From Diphasiastrum complanatum (taxonomy: Eukaryota > Streptophyta > Lycopodiopsida > Lycopodiales > Lycopodiaceae): DNA of 64,000 nucleotides. The stretch is taken from NCBI GenBank assembly GCA_029204225.1, contig CM055100.1, positions 15,920,600-15,984,599 on the forward strand, given 5' to 3'. Position 1 is the stretch's first letter; each line of letters opens with the position of its first letter. The translations under genes were made by a program, and so were the position numbers. The notes under the pieces are model-generated. The model was not told where the DNA came from. It searched no databases and saw nothing but the letters and a program-made list of their open reading frames with translations. Shown one piece after another: positions 1 to 21,993 of this stretch.

Positions 1-158
1 GGCCTTATACAGCATTCTGATCGAGGGTAACCTCGATGGCAAAAAGCTGGAACCCATTTGGCACAGCAGCTTATAAATTAAGAAAAGGTCATATCATCGC
101 TGCATCAGCTAAGGCCCTCAACTCAATAAAGATGAAACCTAAAACACTATTTTGTTGT

Positions 159-11720
<11,562 letters not shown>

Positions 11721-12120
11721 CCCTATTTCTCACCCTACGGAAGAAAGTACCGATTAAGCCCCAGCTTCCCCGCTGCTTATGAAGAAGCCACGATCAGGTA
11801 TGCCGAAGTCGAGTTTCTTCGTAGCAGGCGATGCAAGGAGCAGCTGTGCAAGCATGATGATGCATGATGATGATGACGACGACGATATGGATCGGACAAT
11901 AAAAAGCAAAAATATCAAAAGAGCCAATAAAAAGATCTCCAAAGCTTATATATGTATATATATAAAGATATTTGAGAGAGAGAGTGTGTAATCTTCCTCT
12001 CAAAAATGTCATGCTAAATTTTTTTTTTTTTTGACACATGCACACACAATTATATTTTAAATTTTATATCCCCCAGCGCGCGTGCTCTCTCTGTCTCTCT
12101 CTCTCTCTCTCTCGATCGGG
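11721..12120 (-). promoter_or_regulatory. Probable ARF promoter and 5' leader
   Basis: The segment lies upstream of the ARF start at 11720. On the minus strand it has an AT-rich TATA-like stretch (about 11947-11966, tatatatgtatatatata on the plus strand), a GA/CT run near 11972, a GAT/GAC trinucleotide run near 11857-11885 and a CT microsatellite at about 12085-12113. The start site is inferred only from position; whether the leader has another intron cannot be told. Confidence 0.4.
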
Positions 12121-12212
12121 TCTCTCTCCTATCAATCGAGATGCAATGACCAAAATGCAAAAGCTCCATCCAGCAAAGCAAGCAGCATCAGTATCAGTTT
12201 ATCAAGGAAGCA

Positions 12213-12300
12213 TAGGACATTGTGATAGTCGGTGCAGGTATTATTGGCTTGGCTATAGCCAATTGCTTGCTAATGGATACAAATTTTTCTGTTACTGCTT
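12213..12300 (+). pseudogene. FAD-binding (Rossmann) N-terminal fragment of an oxidoreductase
   Basis: The frame from gac at 12213 reads DIVIVGAGIIGLAIANCLLM, a textbook dinucleotide-binding beta-alpha-beta start with GxGxxG. It continues DTNFSVTAL and then runs into a tandem repeat with no family resemblance. It is preceded in frame by TAG, which could also be the AG of a splice acceptor. D-amino-acid-oxidase-like (DAO) plant FAD oxidoreductases begin this way, but the exact family cannot be fixed from 29 residues. No downstream FAD domain was found, so it is treated as a captured or truncated exon. Confidence 0.55.
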
Positions 12301-12431
12301 TGGCAAACGTTTGCTCTCACGATCCTCCGGTTCCCTCTGCCTGCGCTACATTTGTGCTTTGGCAAAAGTTTGCTCTCAGGATCCTCCGGTTCGCTCTTCC
12401 TGCGTTGCATTTGTGCTTTGGCAAAAGTTTG
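12297..12431. repeat. 59-bp tandem repeat, 2.3 copies
   Basis: Copies at 12297-12355 and 12356-12414, and a partial one at 12415-12431, all begin gctttggcaaa-gtttg. The two full copies differ at about five positions. The repeat separates the FAD fragment from the psbY relic. In one frame it reads through as repeated DPPVxSxC-FVLWQK, which is a consequence of the repeat rather than evidence of a protein. Confidence 0.9.
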
Positions 12432-12435
12432 TAGA

Positions 12436-12802
12436 ATCACGCTACAGCTCTACTAGAGATTGCATAGATAGCAGACAATGACTCAAGAGGTCTAATACTT
12501 CTGTTGCTGTTGGCTCCTGCCATCGGGTGATGTTCAACATTCTTCAGCCTGGGCTAAATCAGCTAAATCGAATGAAACCTTATAAGGGTTTGATTGGAGC
12601 TTTGGGATTGAGCGCAGCAACAATATCTGGCAGTGTCTTCACACGAGATGTCGAGGCCTTGCAAGAGATTGCTACCATAGCCGATAGTGATTCAAGGGGT
12701 TCAATTCTTACTTTAGTTCTTGCGCCAGCCATAGTATGGGTTCAGTACAACATCCTCCAACCTGCTTTGAACCAAATCAATAGAATGAGACAGCAAAAGT
12801 GA
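12436..12802 (+). pseudogene. psbY: psbY (photosystem II PsbY precursor) broken copy
   Basis: Nuclear PsbY precursors encode two similar single-helix thylakoid peptides in tandem. Both are visible. The first is EIA, a TAG stop, IADNDSRGLILLLLLAPAIG, then a break and MFNILQPGLNQLNRMK. The second is EIATIADSDSRG, LAPAIVWVQYNILQPALN, QINRMRQQK and TGA at 12800. At the break, 'gggtgatgttc' lacks about 4 bases of an expected Gly-Trp-Val-Met coding run, shifting the frame and creating TGA. The second half (12527-12802) is still open and starts with an in-frame ATG. No recognisable chloroplast transit peptide lies upstream. It is most likely a pseudogene or captured fragment; expression of the second helix alone cannot be excluded. 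Confidence 0.8.
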
Positions 12803-13289
12803 GGTGAGATGTAACTTCTAACCATATTTTGTCTTGAATCAGCTGATTAAATATGGAGTTGTGAATTTGTAGAATCTTATGAAGCCCTGGAGTTGTTGAG
12901 CGGCCATTTGATTTTGCGAAATGAAGAGGCCATAGGTATTGCTAATACTGGAAGTATCTTTCAGAACAAACAATTCTATAAAATCCTGATGGTTGCTCTT
13001 AATTGAGTACTGACGCAACACCATCCCTTTGGAAGTTCACCTCGGGATATTCCAACTAACGGTACGTAAGTAGATGCTGGCTGATTCGATTTAGGAATAC
13101 GAGTCGAAGGTGAAATTTGCAAAGTAAGTTCGTTTGGAGTCCACAAAATGTTTTGGTAGAAATTTTGGCTGTTAGCTGTTATGGGATAATATTCACACAA
13201 TTTGATCGATTCTAAGATGAGATTTTATTCGAATTTTTTATTTGCCATATTTATGTTGATATTCAATATTTAACATTTTCGTGGCATCA
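12803..13289. other. Unassigned spacer
   Basis: It lies between the psbY relic and a copia fragment. Short minus-strand open frames (12839-13200) have no motif I recognise. Nothing else is supported. Confidence 0.35.
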
Positions 13290-14610
13290 CACAAATCAGA
13301 ATGCAGAGCCATAGACTCCAGAGCAGCAAGAAGTAGAAGCTCAAACCCACGAACAAGAAACGTTTGAGCAGCGACGAAATGAACCTAGAAGGTCAACAAG
13401 ACAAAGAAGACCTCCAGAGCACTACTCTGACAATCTTCAGTGGAGCGAAGACAAGCAGTTCGAGTACTGCAGCTTCACTGAAGAGCCAGCAACATACCAA
13501 GAAGCTATCCAGAGTCCAGAGGGAGAATTCTGGAAGCAAGCAATGTCAGAGGAGTCGATGAGGCGAAACGAGGCATGGACATTAGAGCCACTGCCAGAAA
13601 ACAGAAAAATAGTCGACTTCAAGTGGATATACAAGAAAAAGATGAAATCAGATGGCACCATTGACCGCTACAAAGCAAGGCTTGTCACGAAGGGCTACAC
13701 GCAGAGATATGGTATTAATTATTTCGACACATATTCATCGATGGTCAAGATGACAAGCATACGACTACTCCTTGCATACGCCACACATCACAGTCTGGAA
13801 ATTCACTAGATTGATGTGAAAACAGCCTTTCTCCACGGAGATCTAGATGATGAAATCTTCATGAAGCAACCTGAAGGTTTTGAAGACCCCGACAATTGAC
13901 AATATGTTTGTTGGTTGCAAAGATGCATCTATGGTCTAAAACAGGCATCACGAGCTTGGTATAAGAAGCTCAGTGGTCTTATGAAGTCTCTAGACTTCAA
14001 TCCTACACAACCAGACTGTAACGTCTACATAAAAAGAGTAGAAAAAGACTTTGTGATACTGACAATCTTCGTGGATGATTCCCTAATGATAGGAAATTTC
14101 TTGATGTTGATCAAAGACACGAAGAGTCAGACTTCTCAAAGTTATGAAATCACTGATCTTGGAGAAGCAACGAAATGCCTCGGGCTGGAGATCAGAAGAA
14201 ATCATACAAAGGGCAAAATGCACTTGAGTCAGTCAGAATATGCCAGAAAGGTGCTCAAATAGTACCACATGGTGGACTGCAAAGAAAAGGCCACACCAAT
14301 GATAGCTGGAGCCAAGCTCACGAAACAAGATTGCCCAAAAACGGAAGAGGAACAACAAAAGGTGGTAGGTATACTATACCAAAACTTAATCAGTAGTCTG
14401 ATGTACCTCACAATTTGTACCAGACCAGATTTAGAGCTAATTCTCTTCCAATGCTGGCCTAGCACATTGGCAAATGGCAAAACGAATCCTACAGTATCTG
14501 AAGGGTACCCAGAATATGGGATCAACCTACAGAGCTGAAAACGAAGAAAAAGGATTCGAGCTGCACCACTACAGTGATGCAAGCTGGGCGAGCTGCTGTG
14601 AAAATTTAAA
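13290..14610 (+). pseudogene. Ty1/copia reverse transcriptase relic (family C/D)
   Basis: It begins in the linker before RT (RRSTRQRRPPEHYSDNLQW), then EAWTLEPLPENRKIV, KARLVTKGYTQRYGI, DVKTAFLHGDLDDEIFMKQP, CIYGLKQASRAWYKK, FVDDSLMIG (from YVDD) and GLEIRR. It ends soon after HHYSDASWAS of early RNase H. In-frame stops at 13807 (tag), near 13897 (tga) and near 14262 (tag), and a degraded RPD region, show it is dead. The linker/RT start is nearly the same family as the minus-strand fragment at 30836-31200. Confidence 0.9.
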
Positions 14611-14734
14611 ATGAAAACTGTACTAATGGCTAAAAAATTGTATGACGTTGTTACAGGTGCATAAGAGAAACCCGAAACAAATGACACAGCAGTCACCAGA
14701 TGGAAGCTGAAGAATGGAATGGCTTTCGCGCTGA

Positions 14735-15690
14735 TCATCCTAGCTTTGCGACTCCTAGACTGTTCCTCTGTCTCTCGAACAATATTTTGTCTAATGGATT
14801 GGTAAATATGTCTGCTACCATCTGCTTCGTTCCGATGAAGGTGGTTATCAGCTCGTTCTTTTCGACTAGGTCCATTACATTCACTGCAATGGTGCATCCT
14901 TTTGAGATACTTTTACAAGAATCCTTGAGTGATGCCCAACTTGCATTGCTATAGGAGTGCATCTGAAATCCAGCCTCACAAGAGTAATACAGCCCGAAAT
15001 CCTTCATCTTTTGAAGGTACTGTATGGGTTCACGTTGAATTGGCTCATCTTAAACACAACATAAACAATGTCAGTATGCGTGTTATCTGCTAGATACACC
15101 AACGATCCAATTATCCTCTTGTAAGATGTGTGATGCATGATCTCTTTCTCTTCGTTAGTCTTCAGACAATCTTCGTTTGTCAGAATTGTTCCTGCAAGCA
15201 TTGGGGTGTTGGCCCCTTTGCAATCTGCCATCCCAAAATCATCTAGGATCTTCTAGATGTACCTGGACTAATGAGGGTACAACTTTCCTGCGTCATAGTC
15301 GTCGTAGATTTGCAAGCCTAGGTATCATCTGGCTTCTCCTAGCTCTGTTACCTCGAAATGTTTCAAGATGTCGCTCTTCACTTCGGCAATTAGCTCTTCG
15401 CTTCTACACAATATTAGTGTGTCATCTATGTACATATCAACAATGATGAGCTCCTCATCTGTGACTTTTACATAAACATTGTAATCGGCCATTAGTGGTT
15501 GGAAATCCAATGATCGTAGGGCATGATCCTTCTTGTACCATTGTCTTGCGGATTGCTTCAAACCGTAGATAATTTTGTGCATTTGGCAGGCATAGGTGGG
15601 AAATGATTCGCAGATGTAACTCGGAGGTAGTCCATGTAGACTTCTTCGTCTAATTTGCCATGTAATAATGTTGTCTTCTCATTGACTATG
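14735..15690 (-). pseudogene. Ty1/copia RT-RNase H relic, internally deleted
   Basis: On the minus strand it runs from LHGKLDEEVYMDY through IIYGLKQSARQWYKK, MYIDDTLILC (for YVDD), HFEVTELGEAR, GSLVYLADNTHTDIVY and SYSNASWASLKDSCKS to KQMVADIFTNPLDK. About 60 residues of RNase H between SISKGCT and the VADIFT block are missing. The stop in ELGEAR* and other breaks kill it. It faces the plus-strand fragment at 13290-14610 tail to tail. Confidence 0.88.
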
Positions 15691-15694
15691 TGAA

Positions 15695-16490
15695 TTCTGA
15701 GGTCATAAGCGGCTGCATATCTGTCAGCACGCCATTAGATCCCGGAACACGCATGAGTAATGATCTATGTCCGACGACTGATACTGAGAAGAAAGAAACT
15801 CAAGAAGTTCCATATAGAAATTTAATTGATTCACTTATGTACATCATGGTTGGCACCCGACCTGACATCACCACAACTGTTGGCATACTCAGCCGTTTTG
15901 CCTTGGAACCTAGTCAAGGACATTGAAAAGGAGCCAAGAGAGTTCTTCGATACTTGAAGGGAACTACTACGTTAGATTTACTATACGAATGCACCAAGAT
16001 TAAACTCTTTGGCTACACTACTGTTGATTGGGCTAGGAATTCAAACAATCTCAAGTCCACTACCGATTACTGCTATGACTATGGAACGGGGGCCATTAGT
16101 TGGTACAGTACCCAACAGACTATTGTGGCATTATCAACCACTGAAGCAGAATATTTTGCTACATGTCAAGTAGCAAGGGAGGGCATATGGCTTTGAAGCC
16201 TCATGGAGAACCTGCAACAACCTACCATAGAACCAACTCATCTGCTAAATGACAATCAGGGCTCACTTTTCTTGGGAAGAAATCCAAGTTTTCATAAGAG
16301 ATCAAAACATATTGACCTACAATACCACTACACTTGTGACTGTGTTAAAGCTGGAAAGATTGCCTTATAATATTGCCCGACAAATCAAATGGTAGCAGAC
16401 GTTTTAATGAGACCTCTGGAAAGAAAAGCTTTTGAATATTATAGAAATCAGATGGGGATCAAAGCCCCCATTAAAAGACCTATGACTTGA
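15695..16490 (+). pseudogene. Ty1/copia RNase H relic
   Basis: Blocks in order: STPLDPGTRMSNDLCP, VPYRNLIDSLMYIMVGTRPD, a stop near 15925, AKRVLRYLKGTTTLDLLY, DWARNSNNLKSTTDYC, VALSTTEAEYFATCQVAREG followed by a stop, NDNQGSLFLGRNPSFHKRSK and MVADVLMRPLERK, ending with TGA at 16488. It begins abruptly next to the divergent minus-strand relic, so the boundary at about 15690 is a rearrangement or insertion junction. Confidence 0.88.
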
Positions 16491-16497
16491 GGGAGGG

Positions 16498-16780
16498 TGT
16501 AGGAAATACAAGTCACCTGCCACATACTATCCTGCGGACTGTGTTCCACTTCTTGGCTGTTATGCAGACAATAGGATTAGCATAATTGATATCCGTTAAT
16601 TAGCTTTTCTTGGACTACGAGTCTGATCAAGATGGCATTGTATATATCGCCTTCATTTTCAAGTACTAATGCTCAGAGTTTTGTGTTTTTTGCATTTGCT
16701 TCATAGATCTTGCTAACTCTGCGATTTTCTGTCCCTTCCTACTTCTAGGTGCAAGTGTTTTTGTGTTGTTTGTTATGTGG
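16498..16780 (+). repeat. Probable 3' LTR start of the preceding copia relic
   Basis: A polypurine tract (gagggagggtg) directly after the RNase H stop is followed by tgtaggaaatacaag, a fitting LTR 5' end. The 3' edge is not determined. No second copy of this LTR was found in the window. Confidence 0.5.
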
Positions 16781-17262
16781 TGCTGGATTAGCATAATTTT
16801 TGTACTCTCTTACTCATTGATCTCCAAGGTTTGATGGTTTCTTGTGGCAAGATATAGATGGAGGTTCTTTCATGCAGTTTTATGGTGGAGACATATCAAG
16901 AATGGACAAATATGGAAGAGACAAGCAAGCAAGTGGTCATCACTCACATTTATTGTTTGGTTGCTATTATTTTCCAGATTGGTTCAAAATTTGACGCATG
17001 GAGGAATCGGTTCTTCATGTTCTAGTTACATCTTGATGTGTAAAATTGATGTAAGAAATAGTGAAGCATCCAACTATTCTCTATATCAATTATGGAAGCT
17101 AATTTAAAACCTTAGAAAGGAGGTCTATACTTAGGATGTAAATCATTATAAAGTTAAATCAAATTGTATGGTCAAAACTATGCTAAAATTAGTTGAAGAG
17201 GGAGTGTGAGAAATATCAACTAGTTTACTCATGTTTAGTTCATTTGGCAATTTAGGCCAATA
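16781..17262. other. Unassigned retroelement debris
   Basis: No coding motif was recognised. At about 17196-17215 a purine tract (gaagagggag) followed by tgtgagaaatatcaac looks like another copia polypurine-tract/LTR junction, only about 50 bp before the B-family LTR. Confidence 0.35.
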
Positions 17263-17535
17263 AGTTAGAATTAAAGTAGAACTATTGTGTTGCTATACGG
17301 TGGGTCCTATCAATGGATAAGGACTAGTTGGCCTCACCACGAGGCAAGTCGAAGGGACACGCATCTCGTCAATGGCAATCTGGGCCATGCATGGGTTGCC
17401 ATAGTGAAAAACTATATGTACAGTGTATTTTGATTTTGAGAAATACAGTTGCTACGTTGGCTTGGAGTGGAGAGTGCTTTCTGTCTGTGTTACTGTGTTG
17501 CATGATCTATAATCCTATTTGGAGCAAATTCTAAG
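17263..17535 (+). repeat. Copia B-family 5' LTR
   Basis: This is a plus-strand homologue of the two LTRs of copia B (35714-35988 and 41200-41473). It starts agttagaattaaagtag, passes through gtgggtcctatcaatggata and cacgaggcaagtcga, and ends gcaaattctaag. Its 273 bp match the B LTR length. The body of the element is missing beyond about 17.65 kb. Confidence 0.85.
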
Positions 17536-17536
17536 C

Positions 17537-17548
17537 TGGTATCAGAGC
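17537..17548 (+). other. Copia primer-binding site (initiator tRNA-Met type)
   Basis: TGGTATCAGAGC follows the LTR end directly. This is the usual plant copia sequence complementary to the 3' end of initiator Met tRNA. The leader after it (gggagtgtacac ... ttgaagagagctt) matches the leader of copia B near 41130-41180. Confidence 0.85.
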
Positions 17549-18189
17549 CGTACAGGGAGTGTACACATTATAGTGTCGCTATTGAAGAGAGCTTTGGGAG
17601 AAGAGCTTTCCGAGAGTTCAGGGTTTACGGCGACGGATAGAAAGTGCAAAGTGAAGCACTGGTGCACAGTTTCTAGCAACAAAGGCTTGCCAAGCTTAGA
17701 ACTGTGGACGGATTCGGAGATAGGATTTGTTGGCTGAATCAAAATAGTAGCCAAACGAAAGCATAAAATTATGTGGGAAGGCCGCTTGGTGTTTACGTTT
17801 GGTGTGCAATCAATCGGACACCATTTGAAGAACGGTTTGAAGCAAGAGATTGCTTGCTATAGGATGACCTCAGAGGTGTAGGATTGGCTCTGAAATAATA
17901 GCCAGAAGCTGAGAGAAAAGGTCAAGATGGTAGCAAAAACCTTGGCTTGGGGTTTGAAGAGCGAGAAGTGTTTAAATATCTCTATAGAAAGCCTTTTTTG
18001 TTGTTGTAAACGCGTGTAGGATGTCGGAAGAAACACAAAAATTCGATTGTCTCTTCTCGGTGCGTGCACTACTGGTGACTTAGTAGGTGAACAGAATAAT
18101 TTCAACAAGAACGTAATAATTTTAAAGCTTTTAATGCACGGTGGTAGCAGAACCGATAAGCAAACAACTAGACAAATCAATCAGATGGC

Positions 18190-18609
18190 CAAACAGAACA
18201 TAAAATAGCATTGCAATATTGACACAAATATGAACGCAAAAACAAACAGAGCTGTAATTAGATTAAGTATAAAATGTAGTGTCGCATTTTTTGCTTGTTA
18301 TAAAATGCATGTAAAAATATAGTCTCGCATTTTTTGCTTGTCATAAAATGCATGTAAAAATGCAGTCGCATTTTTCGCCTATTCAAGTTTACTTGTAAAT
18401 ATGCAGGCTATGCAACTGTCGCATTTTTCGCCTATCATAAATTGTGAGTAAAAATGCAGACGATTGCAACTGTCTCATTTTTCACCTGTCTTATTTTACG
18501 TGTAAATATGCAGATTGTGGGACAACACAAGTAAAAATGCAACAACATGAATGGAGGCATCTTAACATAGGATTTAGGAGTGTAGAGAAAATAAATCCAA
18601 CACCCCCCC
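18190..18609 (-). repeat. Copia LTR part with TCGC repeat (minus orientation)
   Basis: On the minus strand the polypurine tract and LTR start (aaggggggtgttggatt) follow the RNase H stop at 18610. The LTR then contains several units of the motif chain aaaatgcag / tgtcgc / atttttcgcc (18260-18540 on the plus strand). The left edge is uncertain. Confidence 0.55.
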
Positions 18610-18950
18610 TTAATCTGGATCCGTGAATGCCTTGATCTCCAGACTAAGCAACGCACAAAACTTGTTGTGTGCATTAACACTTAATGACTTTGTAAATATA
18701 TCTGCAACCATGTCATGCATTCTACAGTATGTTAAGCTTACCTCCTTGTTGAAAACCTTGCCCCTCATATAGCGATATCCTTCGGGCTGGATCATGTAGA
18801 TGTCTTCTTCTATAACTCCATTCAGATAAGCTGTTTGTACATCAAGTTGATGCACTTCAAGGTCGGCTGCTGCAACATACGATGGGAGGGCTTGGATCGA
18901 TGAATACTTGACTACTGGACTGAAAGTCTCACTGTAGTCAATATTATTGG
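18610..18950 (-). pseudogene. Copia deletion derivative: RT joined to RNase H tail
   Basis: The minus-strand frame runs DYSETFSPVVKYSSIQAL, LEVHQLDVQTAYLNGVIEED, IYMIQPEGYRYMRGK and then jumps to LTYCRMHDMVADIFTKSLSV and ends FTDPD plus stop. Everything from the YVDD block to the last RNase H helix is absent. The frame is open across the join, but the product would lack catalytic residues. The 5' side (18950) abuts LTR-like DNA, so this is a severely shortened, non-autonomous relic. Confidence 0.8.
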
Positions 18951-20002
18951 GAGAGAGAGGGAGAAAGAATAAATGACAAACACGAACGAGAAACGAACTC
19001 GAACAGAAAATGTTCGTGCGCAGCGGAATGAGTTAAATGACTCTCTCCCTAAGCATGACTACCCCTATCAGAATGAACAGAACTTTAGTGATAGAAATCA
19101 CAGTCATTCTAGATTACGTAGCCAAACATTTAAATGGATGAAGCGCTAGATGAATAATTTGTCGCGAATTGCAAGACAAATTATCTGTCGCGAATAATTC
19201 GTGAAGAGCTAGACTGTCATCGACTGATAATTAGTCGCAAATTATTCGTGAAAGACAAGACTAAAAGTTAATTGTCTATTAACAAAAAGAGCAAGAAAGA
19301 TCAGACAGAATGAAGAATAAGTATAGCAATATTGACAGATCTAAAACGCTAAACAAATGAACTGTGTCAGATTAAGTATATCAAGTATACAAGTCAATAA
19401 TGCGGTAGAGCACAAGACTGTAGCGGACGAAACCACATGCCCTACAAAGCTTATTTCTATCTGTAATGAGGAATGAAACCTCCTTCACTTATTCTAGACT
19501 TATCTTGCTTCATTAGAATTCATCATCATCGAATACGTAGATGATATCCAATATATATACATAATATTATAGGTGTGTAGATGCGAAAGTACAGAGTGGA
19601 TGTGCTGTCTGTAGGAGATCGTGGGTGGCTGCAATCATTGTCCAATCTGTTAGCGCAACTGCATGGGGTGAGCGTAAAAAGGGTGCGACGTCAGCCAGTA
19701 CTGAAGTGAACGTTGGTGATGACGCAAAAGTGCCTCACTCTTATGAATGGCCTTAGGATAAGATTTACAGGGTGCCTTATCTGTTAGGGCACCTTTGGCA
19801 TTAAGTAAGGTAGTGTCCTCTTTTCGCTTATCACCATGACTTGTGTAAGAACATAGTGTCGCGATTCATTCGTCTTTTCTTCATCTATGCGAATTTGTGT
19901 GTAAAAAATGCAGACTACGTGACAACGTTGGAAAAATATGCAGCATGAATGGAGGCAGATTAAAATTGGGATTAAGGAGAGTAGGAGGAGTAGATCCAAC
20001 AC
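18951..20002 (-). repeat. Second copia LTR of the same family (minus orientation)
   Basis: It starts on the minus strand after an RNase H tail at 20003-20083 (SVNAHNRFCALLSLKIKAFT then DPD stop, GGGGTG polypurine end, ttggatct). Bases 19060-19145 are the reverse complement of the distal LTR region near 3987-4093. One TCGC-type repeat unit lies at 19850-19930. A set of cgcgaat-att motifs (19150-19260) also repeats. It is degenerate and its edges are approximate. Confidence 0.5.
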
Positions 20003-20083
20003 CCCTCCTTAATCTGGATCCGTGAATGCCTTGATCTTCAGACTTAGCAATGCACAAAATCTGTTGTGTGCATTAACACTGAG
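20003..20083 (-). pseudogene. Copia RNase H C-terminal stub
   Basis: Only the last 25 or so codons of a copia polyprotein remain (minus strand, ending ITAFTDPD-like, actual KAFTDPD then stop). This is nearly the same sequence as the 18610 copy. It abuts the gypsy element that starts just downstream, so the rest was probably lost at that junction. Confidence 0.75.
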
Positions 20084-20242
20084 TGTTTTGTTAGCTTTAT
20101 CTGCCTCTCCACGATTTGTCAGCCTGTCCGCAAATTCTATCACCACCAGAAAGACCAAGTTTTGTCCTACACTATCCATTCTGCAAGTAAACTACCCTTT
20201 TTGCCAAGTACAGTCATGCCCTGCTCATCTATATTCTACATC

Positions 20243-21268
20243 ATGTCTCGTGACTGTGCTGAATCTTCTAATCCGACTCCTCCATGAATAGAACGAAGAA
20301 TTCCATGTATCGATGCACCAAAGTACGATGGCGGATCTGACCCAGTCCGATTTCTCCAAGACTTTGATAATGCATGCCGTTTTTATGGAGATACCTCTGA
20401 AACTGAAAAGTTTCGTCTATTTCCCATGGTACTCTATGACACCGCCAAGGAGTGGTACTTGAATCTTGAAGCTCCTGATCTTGCTTCTTGGACCACCCTC
20501 AAGGACGCTCTCATCAAGCATTTCAAACCATCCAAACTAACTCAGAGCCCGTTCATTCAAATTACTCATATCAAGATGCATCGCGAAGAGTCTGTTCGAA
20601 ACTACATTGAGCATTTTAAACATCTCAAAGTAGAATGTGTTGATGAAAATATCACTGAACAAATGGCCATAAAACTATTTTTAGTTGGATTGCCTAAAAA
20701 CATCCGCTGTGAACTCAAACCAGTTGACCTTTATGATCAACTTAAAGATGTGATGACCGATGCTATCCGTGAAGAAGATGAAGGTTTTGACGATGAATTT
20801 GACCATCGTGAAAAGAAATCTAAGAATCTGGACCGTCCTAATCACCCGAAGTCTGATAATATTGCTCAGTCTTCTGAACTTCTACATCAAATGAAAACCT
20901 GGCAAAAAGCTCAACAATCTCATATGGATAAACTCACTGCCGATTTTCAAACCGCCATGAAACAGATTGATGAGAAATCCTTTCCAGCAAGGAAAAATGT
21001 CTGGTGTCCAATCTGCTCACAGCATCACACTGCTAATGAATGTCCTCAACTGCGAAATCATTTCCCAGCAGCCACCAAACCCACTATTTATCGAGCTTAC
21101 CGCCCTTACCTGCCACAACAACCTGTGCCACGACCAGAGGTTTACCAATCACGACCACCTGCACCAAATCAATACCCATCCCCACGTCAACAGTTTGTTG
21201 TTAACCAACCTGCCCCACAAAACGTTGTCCATTATCTTGATCCGAATACCATCAATTCGGCCACCTAG
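20243..21268 (+). pseudogene. Ty3/gypsy gag
   Basis: From ATG at 20243 the frame reads MSRDCAESSNPTPP, a stop at 20285, then the capsid-like block APKYDGGSDPVRFLQDF, FPMVLYDTAKEWYLNL, SWTTLKDALIKHF, ESVRNYIEHFKHL and LFLVGLPKNIRCEL, typical of the retrotransposon gag domain. A first zinc-knuckle-like CPICSQHHTANEC and a Pro/Gln-rich tail follow before TAG at 21266. 280 codons are open from 20426. Apart from the early stop it is well kept. Confidence 0.88.
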
Positions 21269-21300
21269 AAGACAATACTCAACCGCAATACTCTACTGAA

Positions 21301-21993
21301 ATGGTTGTTTATTATACCTATGATTCTAAAGCTCAACCGGTGGATCCCAATGCCCAAGCTTACAATCCAAACCAAGTTGTCTTTGCCGCACATCAACTAC
21401 CCGCAATACGAAGATGCTTTATCTGTGCAGGTAAACATCCTAGTATTCGCTGCCCAGATAAACTCCGCTTTCCTCCAGCTTGTAAAAACTGTGGTATTGA
21501 ACATCACGTGAAGGACTGCCCATCTCGATCTAAGCGAGCCACTCCTCTATGTTCAGTGCAAGTAGAAACCTTACCAATCGAAACACATCCTGCTTGGGTC
21601 TTGACTTGGGCACAAACCCAACGCCAAGCCCCTACACTTGCACCCAACAAAACTCAACCGCAAGCTGTTCCTCCAAGTGATGATTCAACCCCGATAGTTT
21701 ACCCTCACCCATCTGAAGAAATTCGGCTGCATCATGAGTATCGCCAGCAAATCTGCAATGCCGACCAACGATCTTCCTCTTCCCATAAAGTACCTCACAA
21801 GCTCTTTGAAAGCAAAACCCTTGAAGGTACCGAAGTTTGGGGAGATTTACTACAAGCCAATGTCACTCTTCCCTTCCGTGTACTCTGGAAGCATGCTGGC
21901 CAGTGGAAACAACAGATCCAATCCAATACCACCACCACTATTGACGAGTTGTCTGAAATGCCCTTACATCTAACCAAACCGCTCAATGAATGA
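21301..21993 (+). pseudogene. Gypsy gag C-terminal part with zinc knuckles
   Basis: The open frame carries two knuckle motifs, CFICAGKHPSIRC (about residues 39-51) and CKNCGIEHHVKDC (about 61-73), then a Pro/Gln-rich linker. It is separated from the first gag ORF by a stop and a frame change at 21266-21300, so the original product was probably one protein. It ends at TGA 21991. Confidence 0.82.

Noticed and set aside
12038-12481. 147-codon plus-strand frame
   Set aside because: It runs through the CT tract and the 59-bp repeat in a frame different from both the FAD fragment and psbY.
12839-13200. Minus-strand frames between psbY and copia
   Set aside because: A possible plant protein was considered, but no conserved motif or splice structure could be found.
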